Below, one piece after another: positions 38,627-48,370 of a stretch of 64,000 nt of DNA. Origin of the DNA: Candidatus Protoclostridium gallicola (GTDB taxonomy: Bacteria; Bacillota; Clostridia; Christensenellales; Pumilibacteraceae). Positions within the stretch are counted from its first letter, which is position 1. The number at the start of each line of letters is the position of its first letter. The stretch lies in NCBI GenBank assembly GCA_904387375.1, contig CAJFLE010000001.1, positions 1 through 64,000 of the forward strand, given 5' to 3'. A program made the translations under genes and the position numbers. Under the pieces are notes generated by a model. The model worked only from the letters and a program-made list of their open reading frames with translations, was not told where the DNA came from and ran no database searches.

Positions 38627-41461
38627 ATGGGACTGTTCAAATGGATCATGGGCGGCGACAACCGCAGACACATCAAGAAACTCAGAAAGATCGTTGACAA
38701 GATCAACGCTCTCGAGCCGACATACAAAGCCATGTCGGACGACGAACTCAAAGGCATGACGCAGAAATTCCGCGAAAGAATCGCGGCAGGCGCCACTTTG
38801 GATTCGCTCATTCCGGAGGCGTTCGCCGTCGTGCGCGAAGCGTCGGTCCGCGTCACCGGTCTCCGCCACTACGACGTGCAGATGATGGGCGGCATAGTGC
38901 TTCATCAGGGCCGTATCGCCGAGATGAAAACGGGTGAAGGTAAGACGCTTACCGAAACGCTGCCCGCATACCTCAACGCACTGAGCGGCAAGGGCGTGCA
39001 CATCGTCACCGTCAACGACTACCTCGCAAAGCGAGACGCAGAGTGGATGGGTAAGATACCCCGCTTCCTCGGCATGACCGTCGGCGTCGTATATCCCAAC
39101 CAGAGCCGCGACGAGAAACGCCGCGCTTATGCCTGCGACATCACCTACGGTACCAACAACGAATTCGGTTTCGACTACCTGCGCGACAACATGGTCGTCT
39201 ACGAAAACCAGAAGATGCAGCGCGGTCACAATTTCTGTATCGTCGACGAGGTCGACTCCATTCTCATCGACGAAGCCAGAACGCCTCTCATCATAAGCGG
39301 CAAGGGCAAGGATTCGAGTACTCTCTACCAGTCCTGCCAGCGTTTCGTGCGCCGCCTGCGCGAGTCCACCAACGTCGACGACGAAGGCAAGGTCATCAAT
39401 CCCAACGAGGAGCCTGACGGCGACTACGACATAGACAAGAAGAAGCGCGCGATCTCGCTGACCGTCAACGGTATCATCCGCGCCGAGCGTGATTTCGGTA
39501 TCGAAAACCTCGCCGATGCCGAGCACAGCGAGCTCAACCACTATATAAACAACGCGCTGCGCGCAAACTATATCATGAAAAAGGACGTCGACTACATCGT
39601 CAAGGACGGCGAGATCATCATAGTCGACGAATTCACCGGCCGTCTTATGCCGGGCCGGCGTTACAGCGACGGTCTGCATCAGGCGATCGAGGCCAAGGAA
39701 AACGTCAAGATCCAGAGCGAGAACATGACGCTCGCGACCATAACGTTCCAGAACTATTTCCGTCTTTACACCAAACTTTCGGGCATGACCGGTACGGCAA
39801 AGACGGAGGAAACGGAGTTCAAGGGCATATACGGCCTCGACGTCGTCGTCATTCCGCCCAATATTCCCAGCCGCCGCGTGGACGAAACGGATAAGGTCTT
39901 CGCCAGCATAGACGCGAAACTGCGCGCCGTCGTCGCGGACATAGAGGAATGCACGGGCAGGGGACAGCCCGTTCTCGTCGGTACGACCAACGTCGAAAAG
40001 AGCGAGGAGCTGTCCAGAATGCTCCGCAAAAAGAAAATAATCCACAACGTCCTGAACGCGAAGAACCACGAGAAGGAAGCTGACATCGTCGCTCAGGCCG
40101 GACGTTTCGGCGCGGTTACGATCGCGACCAACATGGCCGGACGAGGCACCGACATACTGCTCGGCGGCAACGCGGAATATCTCGCGCGCAACAAGATGAA
40201 GAAGGACGGCATTCCCGACGAGATCATCGAGCTTGCGATATCGCACATGAACATCGACCCCGAAGCCGTGTTCGCTGTGCCCAGCGCCGAGCGCAACGCG
40301 TCGGGTGCGGAAGTGCTCGAAGCGCGCGAAACGTATAACAGACTGCATAAGGAATTCAAGCAGCAGACGGATAAGGAAAAGGTGGAGGTCGAGGCCGTGG
40401 GCGGTCTGCGCATCATCGGCACCGAGCGCCACGAGTCCCGCCGTATAGACAACCAGCTCCGCGGCCGTGCCGGCCGTCAGGGCGACCCCGGTTCGTCCGT
40501 GTTCTATCTGTCCGTCGACGACGAGATGATCAAACTGTTCGGCGGCGAGCGTATCAAGCGCCTTGCCGAATACATTTCGGGCGAGGACGAAACTCCCATC
40601 GAATCGCGCATGCTGTCCGGCGCCATCGAGATGGCTCAGAAGCGTCTCGAAGGCATCAACTACAGCCGCCGTCTCAACGTCCTCGAATACGACAACGTCA
40701 TGAACACCCAGCGTAAGATCATTTACGACGAGAGAAACAAAGTGCTGCGCGGCGAAAGCGTGCACGAACAGATTCTCAAGATGATAAAGGATCAGGCGCT
40801 CAAAGTCGTAAAACAGCACACCAATCCCAAAACGGACTGGAACGAGTGGGACAACGACGGTCTCAACCGCGATATAGCTCAGAAGCTCGCCATCGTGCCT
40901 AAAGGACAGGTATATCTGTCGGATACGACGCTCAGCGCGCTGTCCGCGGAAGAAGTGGGCGAGAAGGTCGCCGGCGAAGTGCTGGCGCGCTATGACGATA
41001 TATGCAATCAGGCGGCGGAAGTCGGATTCAATATGGCCGAGTTCGAGCGCAACCTCTTCCTGCGCGTCATAGACAATCAGTGGATGGCTCATATCGACGA
41101 AATGGACGATCTGCGCCGCAACGTCGGTCTGTACGCTTACGGACAGCAGAATCCCGTCATGGTCTACAAGAAAGAAGGCTACGAGATGTTCGAGGAGATG
41201 ACGGGACGTATTCAGGAGCATATCGTCGGCAACCTGACGCATATCTCCGAGATCAAGAAGGACGAAAAGGTGCAGAAGCGCCGTCAGGTGGGCGAGGAAG
41301 TGCGCGCCACCGCGGACGACGGTTCGACGTTCACCGAATCGAAAGAAACTATAGTAAAGAGCAAGCTGCCGTCCCGAAACGACCCGTGCCCCTGCGGAGC
41401 ATGCTGGCCGGACGGTACGCCCAAGAAGTATAAGGATTGCTGCGGAAAGAATGCTGGCTGA
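38627..41461 (+). CDS. secA: Protein translocase subunit SecA
   Basis: GIVLHQGRIAEMKTGEGKTLT, DEVDSILIDEARTPLIIS, GRAGRQGDPGSS, SEC-C tail. Confidence 0.98.
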   Translation: MGLFKWIMGGDNRRHIKKLRKIVDKINALEPTYKAMSDDELKGMTQKFRERIAAGATLDSLIPEAFAVVREASVRVTGLRHYDVQMMGGIVLHQGRIAEMKTGEGKTLTETLPAYLNALSGKGVHIVTVNDYLAKRDAEWMGKIPRFLGMTVGVVYPNQSRDEKRRAYACDITYGTNNEFGFDYLRDNMVVYENQKMQRGHNFCIVDEVDSILIDEARTPLIISGKGKDSSTLYQSCQRFVRRLRESTNVDDEGKVINPNEEPDGDYDIDKKKRAISLTVNGIIRAERDFGIENLADAEHSELNHYINNALRANYIMKKDVDYIVKDGEIIIVDEFTGRLMPGRRYSDGLHQAIEAKENVKIQSENMTLATITFQNYFRLYTKLSGMTGTAKTEETEFKGIYGLDVVVIPPNIPSRRVDETDKVFASIDAKLRAVVADIEECTGRGQPVLVGTTNVEKSEELSRMLRKKKIIHNVLNAKNHEKEADIVAQAGRFGAVTIATNMAGRGTDILLGGNAEYLARNKMKKDGIPDEIIELAISHMNIDPEAVFAVPSAERNASGAEVLEARETYNRLHKEFKQQTDKEKVEVEAVGGLRIIGTERHESRRIDNQLRGRAGRQGDPGSSVFYLSVDDEMIKLFGGERIKRLAEYISGEDETPIESRMLSGAIEMAQKRLEGINYSRRLNVLEYDNVMNTQRKIIYDERNKVLRGESVHEQILKMIKDQALKVVKQHTNPKTDWNEWDNDGLNRDIAQKLAIVPKGQVYLSDTTLSALSAEEVGEKVAGEVLARYDDICNQAAEVGFNMAEFERNLFLRVIDNQWMAHIDEMDDLRRNVGLYAYGQQNPVMVYKKEGYEMFEEMTGRIQEHIVGNLTHISEIKKDEKVQKRRQVGEEVRATADDGSTFTESKETIVKSKLPSRNDPCPCGACWPDGTPKKYKDCCGKNAG

Positions 41462-42545
41462 CGATCTCAAAGTAAAAATCAAGGAGCTGAAAACCAAGTT
41501 CGACGGCATTGAGGCCGCGTCGGATATTCCCGCGCTGACCGCGAAATACGAACAGCTGCGCAAGGAGCAGGAGGATCCGGAGCTTTATTCCGATCTCAAA
41601 CGCGCCGAGCGCATAAACAGGGAGGCCAAAAACGCGGGCGACAAGCTGGAAGCCGTCACGAAAATGAAGACGGATCTCACCGATCTCGAAGGCCTGCTCG
41701 ACATGGCTGCGGAAGAGAACGACGAAGCCTCGCTCGCCGAGGTGGCGTCGGAGCTGGAAAAGCTGGAAGAGCCGCTCGAACGTCTGCATATACAGACGCT
41801 GCTCAAAGGCGAATACGATTCCTGCAACGCCATACTGACGCTGCATTCGGGCGCCGGCGGCACCGAGGCGCAGGACTGGACGAGCATGCTTTACCGCATG
41901 TATCAGATGTTCTGCGATAAGATGGGATATTCGTACGAGGAACTCGATTTTCTTCCCGGCGACGAAGCGGGCATAAAAACGGTCACGTTCAAAGTGACGG
42001 GCGAAAACGCATACGGCTATCTCAAAGCGGAAAAGGGCGTGCACAGACTCGTACGCATATCGCCGTTCGACTCCAACGCCCGCCGTCATACGTCGTTCGC
42101 CAGCCTCGAAGTCATGCCCGAGATAGAAAACGACACCGAGATAAAGATCGAGGACAAGGATCTCCGCATAGACACTTACAGGAGCAGCGGCGCCGGCGGC
42201 CAGCACATAAACAAGACGGACTCCGCCGTGCGCATAACGCACATTCCTACGGGTATAGTCACGAGCTGCCAGACGCAGCGCAGCCAGACGCAGAACAAAG
42301 AGTACGCCATGCGTATGCTTATGAGCAAACTCGTCGAGCTGCGTTTGCAGGAGCAGATGGCCAAAGCGCAGGATATTAAGGGCGAACTCAAAAAGATAGA
42401 GTGGGGCAGTCAGATCCGCTCGTACGTGTTCTGTCCGTATACGCTCGTCAAGGACCACCGCACCGGTTACGAAACCAGCAACGTGCAGGCGGTCATGGAC
42501 GGCAACATATTCGATTTTATCTGCGACTATCTTCGCAAATCGTAA
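41451..42545 (+). CDS. prfB: Peptide chain release factor 2 (no programmed frameshift in the ORF)
   Basis: RSSGAGGQHINKTDSAVRITH, SPF motif VRISPFDSNARRHTSFAS. Confidence 0.95.
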   Translation: MLADDLKVKIKELKTKFDGIEAASDIPALTAKYEQLRKEQEDPELYSDLKRAERINREAKNAGDKLEAVTKMKTDLTDLEGLLDMAAEENDEASLAEVASELEKLEEPLERLHIQTLLKGEYDSCNAILTLHSGAGGTEAQDWTSMLYRMYQMFCDKMGYSYEELDFLPGDEAGIKTVTFKVTGENAYGYLKAEKGVHRLVRISPFDSNARRHTSFASLEVMPEIENDTEIKIEDKDLRIDTYRSSGAGGQHINKTDSAVRITHIPTGIVTSCQTQRSQTQNKEYAMRMLMSKLVELRLQEQMAKAQDIKGELKKIEWGSQIRSYVFCPYTLVKDHRTGYETSNVQAVMDGNIFDFICDYLRKS

Positions 42546-42550
42546 TACGG

Positions 42551-42582
42551 AAAGCGCGGCGGCCACGGGCTGCCGCGCTTTT
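42551..42582 (+). terminator. Intrinsic terminator after prfB
   Basis: AAAGCGCGGCgGCcacgGGCtGCCGCGCTTTT. Confidence 0.75.
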
Positions 42583-42654
42583 GCGTCGTTTCCCGAACGT
42601 CCGGCGGGACTGCGCCATACAATGAGAGAGTAAACGATCGCAGGAAGGTGAAAA

Positions 42655-43443
42655 ATGGACGGCACGGTAATGACCGTTATTGGAATATCGATAATATTCG
42701 TGATGACCTCGCTCGGCTCGGCGCTGGTGTTTTTCTTCCGCGCCGAATCGAAGAAGGCGAACACGCTGTTTCTCGGCTTCGCTTCCGGCATTATGATAGC
42801 GGCGTCCGTGTGGTCGCTGCTGCTGCCGTCGATAGAACAGGCGGGCGAAACTTTCGGCGCGCTCGCGTTTATTCCCGCGGCGGTCGGTTTTGTCGTCGGC
42901 GGTCTGTTCCTCGTGCTGCTCGACAAAGTCGTCCCGCATTTCCACAGCGGCACGAACGAGGAAGAAGGCCCGCATACCGCGCTGTCCAAACCGGTCAAGA
43001 TGATGCTGGCCGTGACCATACACAATATCCCGGAAGGTCTCGCCGTCGGATTCGCTTTCGGCGCCGCGGCGTCGTCGGGCGAGCCTGCGTCGTTCGTGTC
43101 CGCGCTCGGTCTTGCCGTGGGCATAGGCATACAGAATTTTCCCGAAGGCGCGGCGGTGTCGCTGCCCATGCGCGGAGTCACAGGCAGCCGCGGCAAGGCG
43201 TTCGCATACGGTATGATCAGCGGCGTCGTCGAACCGATATTCGCGATAGCCGGCTATTTTCTCGCGTCGCAGCTCATCGTACTGCAGCCGTGGCTGCTCG
43301 CGTTTGCCGCCGGCGCGATGATATTCGTCGTGGCCGAGGATCTGATCCCAGACGCGCGCATGGACGAACATCCGCATCTCGGGACGTGGGGCGTCATGAT
43401 AGGTTTCGTCGTCATGATGATACTCGACGTAGCTCTCGGGTGA
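42655..43443 (+). CDS. ZIP family metal transporter
   Basis: HNIPEGLAVGFAFG and IGIQNFPEGAAVSLPMR signature motifs. Confidence 0.93.
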   Translation: MDGTVMTVIGISIIFVMTSLGSALVFFFRAESKKANTLFLGFASGIMIAASVWSLLLPSIEQAGETFGALAFIPAAVGFVVGGLFLVLLDKVVPHFHSGTNEEEGPHTALSKPVKMMLAVTIHNIPEGLAVGFAFGAAASSGEPASFVSALGLAVGIGIQNFPEGAAVSLPMRGVTGSRGKAFAYGMISGVVEPIFAIAGYFLASQLIVLQPWLLAFAAGAMIFVVAEDLIPDARMDEHPHLGTWGVMIGFVVMMILDVALG

Positions 43444-43500
43444 ATAAATAGCGCCGTGCCGGGTATTATTGCGGTACGACGCTTAGGGAGGAAATTTATA

Positions 43501-43698
43501 ATGAAAATAAGATACAACGAAGACAAAGAGCTTGTGGAGCGCATCAAGGAAGGACTCAAAGCCAAGGATGGCTACTGCCCGTGCCGGATCGCGCGTACGC
43601 CGGAGAATAAGTGCATGTGCAAGGAATTCCGCGATCAGATAGCCGATCCGAATTACGAAGGCTACTGCCACTGCATGCTCTATTATAAGGAAAAGTAA
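43501..43698 (+). CDS. Ferredoxin-thioredoxin reductase catalytic-domain-like protein
   Basis: CPCRIARTPENKCMCKEF...GYCHCMLYYKE (CPC/CMC/CHC pattern). Confidence 0.85.
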   Translation: MKIRYNEDKELVERIKEGLKAKDGYCPCRIARTPENKCMCKEFRDQIADPNYEGYCHCMLYYKEK

Positions 43699-43701
43699 GA
43701 T

Positions 43702-44763
43702 TTACTCTTCGCCGCCGAAAAACCGTTCGTTGAACAGAACGCTGGGGTGGGAGGGGCGTATGCTTTTCGCCAGCTCGTGATACTTTACGGCGCGCGCTTT
43801 GTCGCCGAGCCTGTAATAACAGCAGCTGAGTTCTATGTACGGAATGAGGTCCATGCAGTCCGGCTCCCGGAACACGCCCGCCGCGCCTCCTTCGCAGTTC
43901 AGCGCCGCCATATACCAGAACGCGGCCTGTCTGTCGTCGGTGTTGCGGTACAGCGCGGCGAGTCTGCACACCGTTTCGGCGCGCGGCGCCCCGTAAGCGA
44001 ACGAACGGCACAGCGCTGCGGCGGCTTCGTCCCGCCTTCCGAGCGCAGACAGGCAGTCGGACAGCGCCTCGCACGCCTCCACGCCGACAGACGGCGGACA
44101 GGTTTTCAGACAGTCTGACAGCACGCACGCCGCTTCCTCGTACAGCCTGTGATCTTTGAGCTCGCGGCCGTAATACAGTTTGTTGCGGTCGTCCAGCATC
44201 GTGCCCTCGGACAGTTTTTTCTGATAGATTCTGAGATTGCGCCATGCGTCGCCGGGCGCGATTTTTTTGTGGTCGATTTCTATATCGGTATATACGACTT
44301 TGCCGCGCGGAACTATGCACTCGTGCACGAATCCCGTCCACTGCGGCTGCGTTTCGCGCCTGAGTATGCGCTCGCGGTAGAACGAAAAGGCAGGCGCGCC
44401 GTTTTCTCCGCGCGACATGACGTATTTGCACATGACTGTATCTATCGGGTCGCCGTCCAGCGACGCTTTGAGCTCGAGCAGTTTTCCGATGTTTTCGTCG
44501 CTCACGACGTCGTCCGCGTCCAGCCACATGACATATTCCTTCGTCGCTTTGGAAAACGCGAAGTTGCGCGCCGCGGCGAAGTCGTCGCACCACTCGAAAT
44601 CGAAAATATTCCCGGTGTAGCGCTCGCAGACGCGCTTTGTTCCGTCGCACGATCCGGTGTCCGCGATAACTATTTCGTCCGCGAATTTTTCGGCGCATGA
44701 AAGGCATCTGCCTATCACGCTTTCCTCGTTTCTGACTATCATGCATAACGATATTTCCGCCAT
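43702..44763 (-). CDS. Glycosyltransferase family 2 with TPR-like C-terminus
   Basis: ISLCMIVRNEESVIGRCL, ADTGSCDGTKRV, YVMWLDADDVVSDEN. Confidence 0.92.
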   Translation of the reverse strand: MAEISLCMIVRNEESVIGRCLSCAEKFADEIVIADTGSCDGTKRVCERYTGNIFDFEWCDDFAAARNFAFSKATKEYVMWLDADDVVSDENIGKLLELKASLDGDPIDTVMCKYVMSRGENGAPAFSFYRERILRRETQPQWTGFVHECIVPRGKVVYTDIEIDHKKIAPGDAWRNLRIYQKKLSEGTMLDDRNKLYYGRELKDHRLYEEAACVLSDCLKTCPPSVGVEACEALSDCLSALGRRDEAAAALCRSFAYGAPRAETVCRLAALYRNTDDRQAAFWYMAALNCEGGAAGVFREPDCMDLIPYIELSCCYYRLGDKARAVKYHELAKSIRPSHPSVLFNERFFGGEE

Positions 44764-44855
44764 GGTTAACCTCCGCGCGCATGTGCGCATATAGTGGAAT
44801 AGATATTACGCCGTTCTCTTTTTCCGGGAGCGCGGCGCGCACACCGGAGGTAAGA

Positions 44856-45461
44856 ATGAACTGCAATTGCTGTAACAGAAGCGGCTGTCCGGGCGCTTCT
44901 CCCGCCGTCGTATCGTTTTGTCCTATGGGGCCTATGGGACCTGCCGGCCCGGTCGGAGCAACCGGAGCCACGGGCGCGACGGGGCCGACCGGAGCCACCG
45001 GTCCGGCAGGCAGCGGCGGGGGACTGACCGCATACGGCGGCGCTTATTCCGCCGCGGCGCAGACGCTCGTTCTGACCGGTTCCGTTGCCGTACCGCTCGG
45101 TTCGTCCATGCCCGGAACGGGCGTAAGCGTATCGGCGGGCGCCGTCACCGTGAACGCGGCGGGGGACTACGAAGTTTTCTATGCGCTGACCGTTACGTCG
45201 TCGGTGCCCGTAACCCTTGCCGCCGCCGTTACCGTAAACGGAACGGAGATTGCGCAGACGCGTTCCGTCATGCCGGCCGCACGCACGGATGCCGCCACAT
45301 TATCTTATGTCGCGAGGCCCGCAGGTAGTACCGTTCTTTCGCTTGCCGGCGGCTCTGCCATCGCTCTGACGCTCCGTGCCGAAAATACTGCGTCGCCCGT
45401 AACCGTTTCTGTGGGCGGCAATGCCGATGCGTTTTTGATTATTAAGCGCCTAAATTCCTGA
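44856..45461 (+). CDS. Collagen-like (GXY repeat) Cys-rich exosporium/BclA-type protein
   Basis: MNCNCCNRSGCPG..., GPMGPAGPVGATGATGATGPTGATGPAG, C-terminal BclA-like beta domain; RBS ggagg. Confidence 0.8.
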   Translation: MNCNCCNRSGCPGASPAVVSFCPMGPMGPAGPVGATGATGATGPTGATGPAGSGGGLTAYGGAYSAAAQTLVLTGSVAVPLGSSMPGTGVSVSAGAVTVNAAGDYEVFYALTVTSSVPVTLAAAVTVNGTEIAQTRSVMPAARTDAATLSYVARPAGSTVLSLAGGSAIALTLRAENTASPVTVSVGGNADAFLIIKRLNS

Positions 45462-45643
45462 TAATTTATATATTTTATGTCTGACATAGTATGAAAATTC
45501 GACAAAATCGGGCTGTTTTTGACCTGAATGGGTCGCCGGCCGCCCGATTTTATTTTTTATCTGCCCTTGCGATTACTCTTGACCGCGGCGGGAAAAAATG
45601 ATAGAATATACGTCGAGAAAATAATGATGACGGAAATTAAGCA

Positions 45644-46510
45644 ATGAAAAACAATCTTACGGCGCAGATTATTTACAGGTCGGCGTATATAGTCGCGGCC
45701 TGCTTCGGACTGCTGGTTTCGATCGGATTCTGGTCGATAGGCACGGGGGAAGCCAACCCGAACGTGAATCCGTTTTTCTTTACGGATTTCTTCAACTGGG
45801 CGATCGTAATGTCGCTTGTGGCTACGATAGGCGCGCTCCGCGACAACATAGCCTCGGCGCGCGGCGGAGAAACGCATGCGTACTCCGAGCGTTATCCTCT
45901 TCTGAAATTCTGCACGATGAGCAGTATGCTTTTCGCATTTCTGCTCGGCGCGTTTTTCGTCGACAGAGTGGGCGCGCACCGTCTGACCGATTCGGACTCT
46001 TTCGGCGCTTTCTTTCCCGGTATCGCCACGCCCGGCTACTGGCTCGATCTGTCCGCGTTCCTGCCCAGGTTCGTGCTGCCGCTCGCGTATATGATAATGT
46101 TCGCGCTCTTTGAGCCGCGCATGAAATCGCGTTCCATATATTCCACGCTCGGCATCGTTCCGCCCACGATTTTCTATTTCTTCGATCTGTTCTACGGCAT
46201 GATAATGAGCGCCGTATACGGCGGGGCGGACAAACTCGTCGAAGCGGGAATGTACGGCATCGCGTACCCCTATTTCTTTCAGGATTCGGCGTACACGTTC
46301 ACCGGCTGGTGGTGGATCATCCTCTGGCCGACAATATTCGGCGTGTCGCTCGTGATTCTCAATAACGCCGTGTTTTTCCTTACGCGCACTTACCGCGGCG
46401 ATGACGGGAAGCTGAAACTCGACCGCAAGACCAAACCGGCCGAAGAGGAACTTCACGACTGCATTCATGCGGTCAAAATCCGCCGCGCCGCCAAAAAAGC
46501 CGCGAAGTGA
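45644..46510 (+). CDS. Hypothetical multi-pass membrane protein
   Basis: Multiple TM segments; promoter TTGACC-17-TAGAAT upstream. Confidence 0.7.
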   Translation: MKNNLTAQIIYRSAYIVAACFGLLVSIGFWSIGTGEANPNVNPFFFTDFFNWAIVMSLVATIGALRDNIASARGGETHAYSERYPLLKFCTMSSMLFAFLLGAFFVDRVGAHRLTDSDSFGAFFPGIATPGYWLDLSAFLPRFVLPLAYMIMFALFEPRMKSRSIYSTLGIVPPTIFYFFDLFYGMIMSAVYGGADKLVEAGMYGIAYPYFFQDSAYTFTGWWWIILWPTIFGVSLVILNNAVFFLTRTYRGDDGKLKLDRKTKPAEEELHDCIHAVKIRRAAKKAAK

Positions 46511-46628
46511 ATTTTCTTGAGTCCGGGCGCAAAATTGGTTCCGCAATCGCTTGATTTTTGCGCGCCGTTATGTTATTATAATCGGGCTGTCGAAGTTTTA
46601 CCGCAATAAACGAGAGCGCTCGCACCGT

Positions 46629-46719
<91 letters not shown>

Positions 46720-46753
46720 AAGCCCGGATCTGAAGATTCAGGGCTTTTTTATT
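46720..46753 (+). terminator. Intrinsic terminator after tRNA-Ser
   Basis: AAGCCCggatctgaagattcaGGGCTTTTTT. Confidence 0.7.
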
Positions 46754-46777
46754 TGAAGAACACCGGAGGAACGGTTT

Positions 46778-47527
46778 TTGCTTAAAAGTATCGTAAAATC
46801 TCATGCCTTTCGTATCGCCTTGGCGATAGTCTGCGCGACAGTGCTCTGCGCTGCGTTTTCGGCATGCTCGGGCGCGCGGTATTTCGTGACCCTTGTGGAC
46901 GGCGACGAAATCGTGACCACGATACTGACGGATACTTCCGGCCGCGCCGAAGTGCCGTCGCCCGAAAAGGACGGGTACGTATTCGACGGCTGGTATCTGG
47001 ACGCGCAGCTGCAGGATAAATTCGAGTCCGGCGATGTGCTGCGCGCGGATACGACGCTGTACTGCGGATGGACGAGCAACCGCTATACCGTGACGTTCGA
47101 TGCGGCAGGCGGGAATATCTCCGGTCAGACGAGTATGGTCATCGCTTCGGGAGACATTGTCGAATTACCGGTTCCGACGAAAGACGGCTATCGTTTCGTT
47201 TGCTGGACGTGCGACGGCGAGGACGTCGATCCGACAGCGGCGTTCGAACGCGCTTCCGACGTTATTTATACGGCAAAGTGGGCTCCGAACGTTTATACGC
47301 TGACTTATCATCCGGACGGCGGTATCGTCATCGGTGACGGAGAAAAATTCGTCGGCGATGTAGTGACGCAGCCTGCTGTATACGGCGAACCGCTCACGCC
47401 GTTTACCGCGGAAAAAAATGGGAATACGTTTGCCGGATGGCGCATCGACGGCACGTCGGAAATGCTCGCAGGATATTACGAATCGTGGAGCGGCAGCGAT
47501 ATCGAAGTAACCGCCGTGTGGCGGTAA
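46778..47527 (+). CDS. Lipoprotein with InlB B-type (Listeria-Bacteroides) repeats
   Basis: Signal with FSACSG lipobox; repeats DGYVFDGWYLDAQ, YTVTFDAAGGNISG, DGYRFVCWTCDG. Confidence 0.8.
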   Translation: MLKSIVKSHAFRIALAIVCATVLCAAFSACSGARYFVTLVDGDEIVTTILTDTSGRAEVPSPEKDGYVFDGWYLDAQLQDKFESGDVLRADTTLYCGWTSNRYTVTFDAAGGNISGQTSMVIASGDIVELPVPTKDGYRFVCWTCDGEDVDPTAAFERASDVIYTAKWAPNVYTLTYHPDGGIVIGDGEKFVGDVVTQPAVYGEPLTPFTAEKNGNTFAGWRIDGTSEMLAGYYESWSGSDIEVTAVWR

Positions 47528-47540
47528 GAGGCCGAAGATC

Positions 47541-48149
47541 ATGAATTATCTCGTACTCGACGTTGAAACGCCGAACAGCAAAAACGACAGCATCTGCTCC
47601 ATAGGCGTGCAGCTGCTGACCGAAGACAAAATAACCGACGAGTGGTATACTCTCGTCGATCCGGAGGATGCGTTCGAGGATTTCAATATCTCGATACACC
47701 ACATCACGCCGGAAATGGTGGAGGGCGCGCCCAGATTCGAAGAGGTGTGGGAGCGTCTGGCTCCGTATTGCGGCAGCCGCGTGTTCGTGGCGCACAACGC
47801 CGAATTCGATCTGACAGTGCTCGCCAAGGCGCTGGAAAAACGGGGTATGAAACTGCCGGATATAACGTATCTGTGCACCGTCGATCTCGGCCGCCGCATA
47901 CACTACAATTACGGCAACGTCAAAGGCGACCTCGTGCTGTCCAATCTGGCGAACAATCTCGGCGTCGAGCTGACCGAACATCACAACGCCCTGTACGACA
48001 CCCGCGCATGCTCGGGCATTTTTCTCCGCCTGCGCGAGATTTACGATTTCGATCCAGCTGCGTTCGTCCGCCGTTTCCGTTATCCCAAGCACGCGAAAAA
48101 AACTTTTTTTGCCCGCGGCCGCCGCGAAAACAATATAAAATCCGTATAA
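47541..48149 (+). CDS. 3'-5' exonuclease (DnaQ/epsilon-like)
   Basis: YLVLDVET ExoI, VFVAHNAEFDLTVL ExoII, EHHNALYDTRAC ExoIII. Confidence 0.92.
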   Translation: MNYLVLDVETPNSKNDSICSIGVQLLTEDKITDEWYTLVDPEDAFEDFNISIHHITPEMVEGAPRFEEVWERLAPYCGSRVFVAHNAEFDLTVLAKALEKRGMKLPDITYLCTVDLGRRIHYNYGNVKGDLVLSNLANNLGVELTEHHNALYDTRACSGIFLRLREIYDFDPAAFVRRFRYPKHAKKTFFARGRRENNIKSV

Positions 48150-48166
48150 TAACGACGTTTCAGAAT

Positions 48167-48197
48167 CGCCGTCCGGACATATCCGGACGGCGCTTTT
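48167..48197 (+). terminator. Intrinsic terminator
   Basis: CGCCGTCCGGA...TCCGGACGGCG then CTTTT. Confidence 0.75.
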
Positions 48198-48279
48198 GCT
48201 GTATGTGAGAATTTTGCGAAAACCGCGTGAAAAAGGGAATTTGTGTAAGAATTGCAATGTCAGAAGAAAAATTTAACAA

Positions 48280-48310
48280 TTCACAAGCGGGGGGGGGGTA
48301 GTGATACAAT
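48280..48310 (+). promoter_or_regulatory. Putative promoter with a 10-nt poly-G tract in the spacer
   Basis: TTCACA (48280-48285) - AGC G10 TAGTGA - TACAAT (48305-48310). Confidence 0.6.
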
Positions 48311-48370
48311 GAACTTGAATCGAGGTGGTACGAACCGCCGGAATTCGAATTTTTTGTAGGAGGAAGTATA

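Noticed and set aside
38108-41563. 1151-aa minus-strand ORF opposite secA
   Set aside because: Antisense shadow ORF; secA and pheA on the plus strand have unambiguous motifs.
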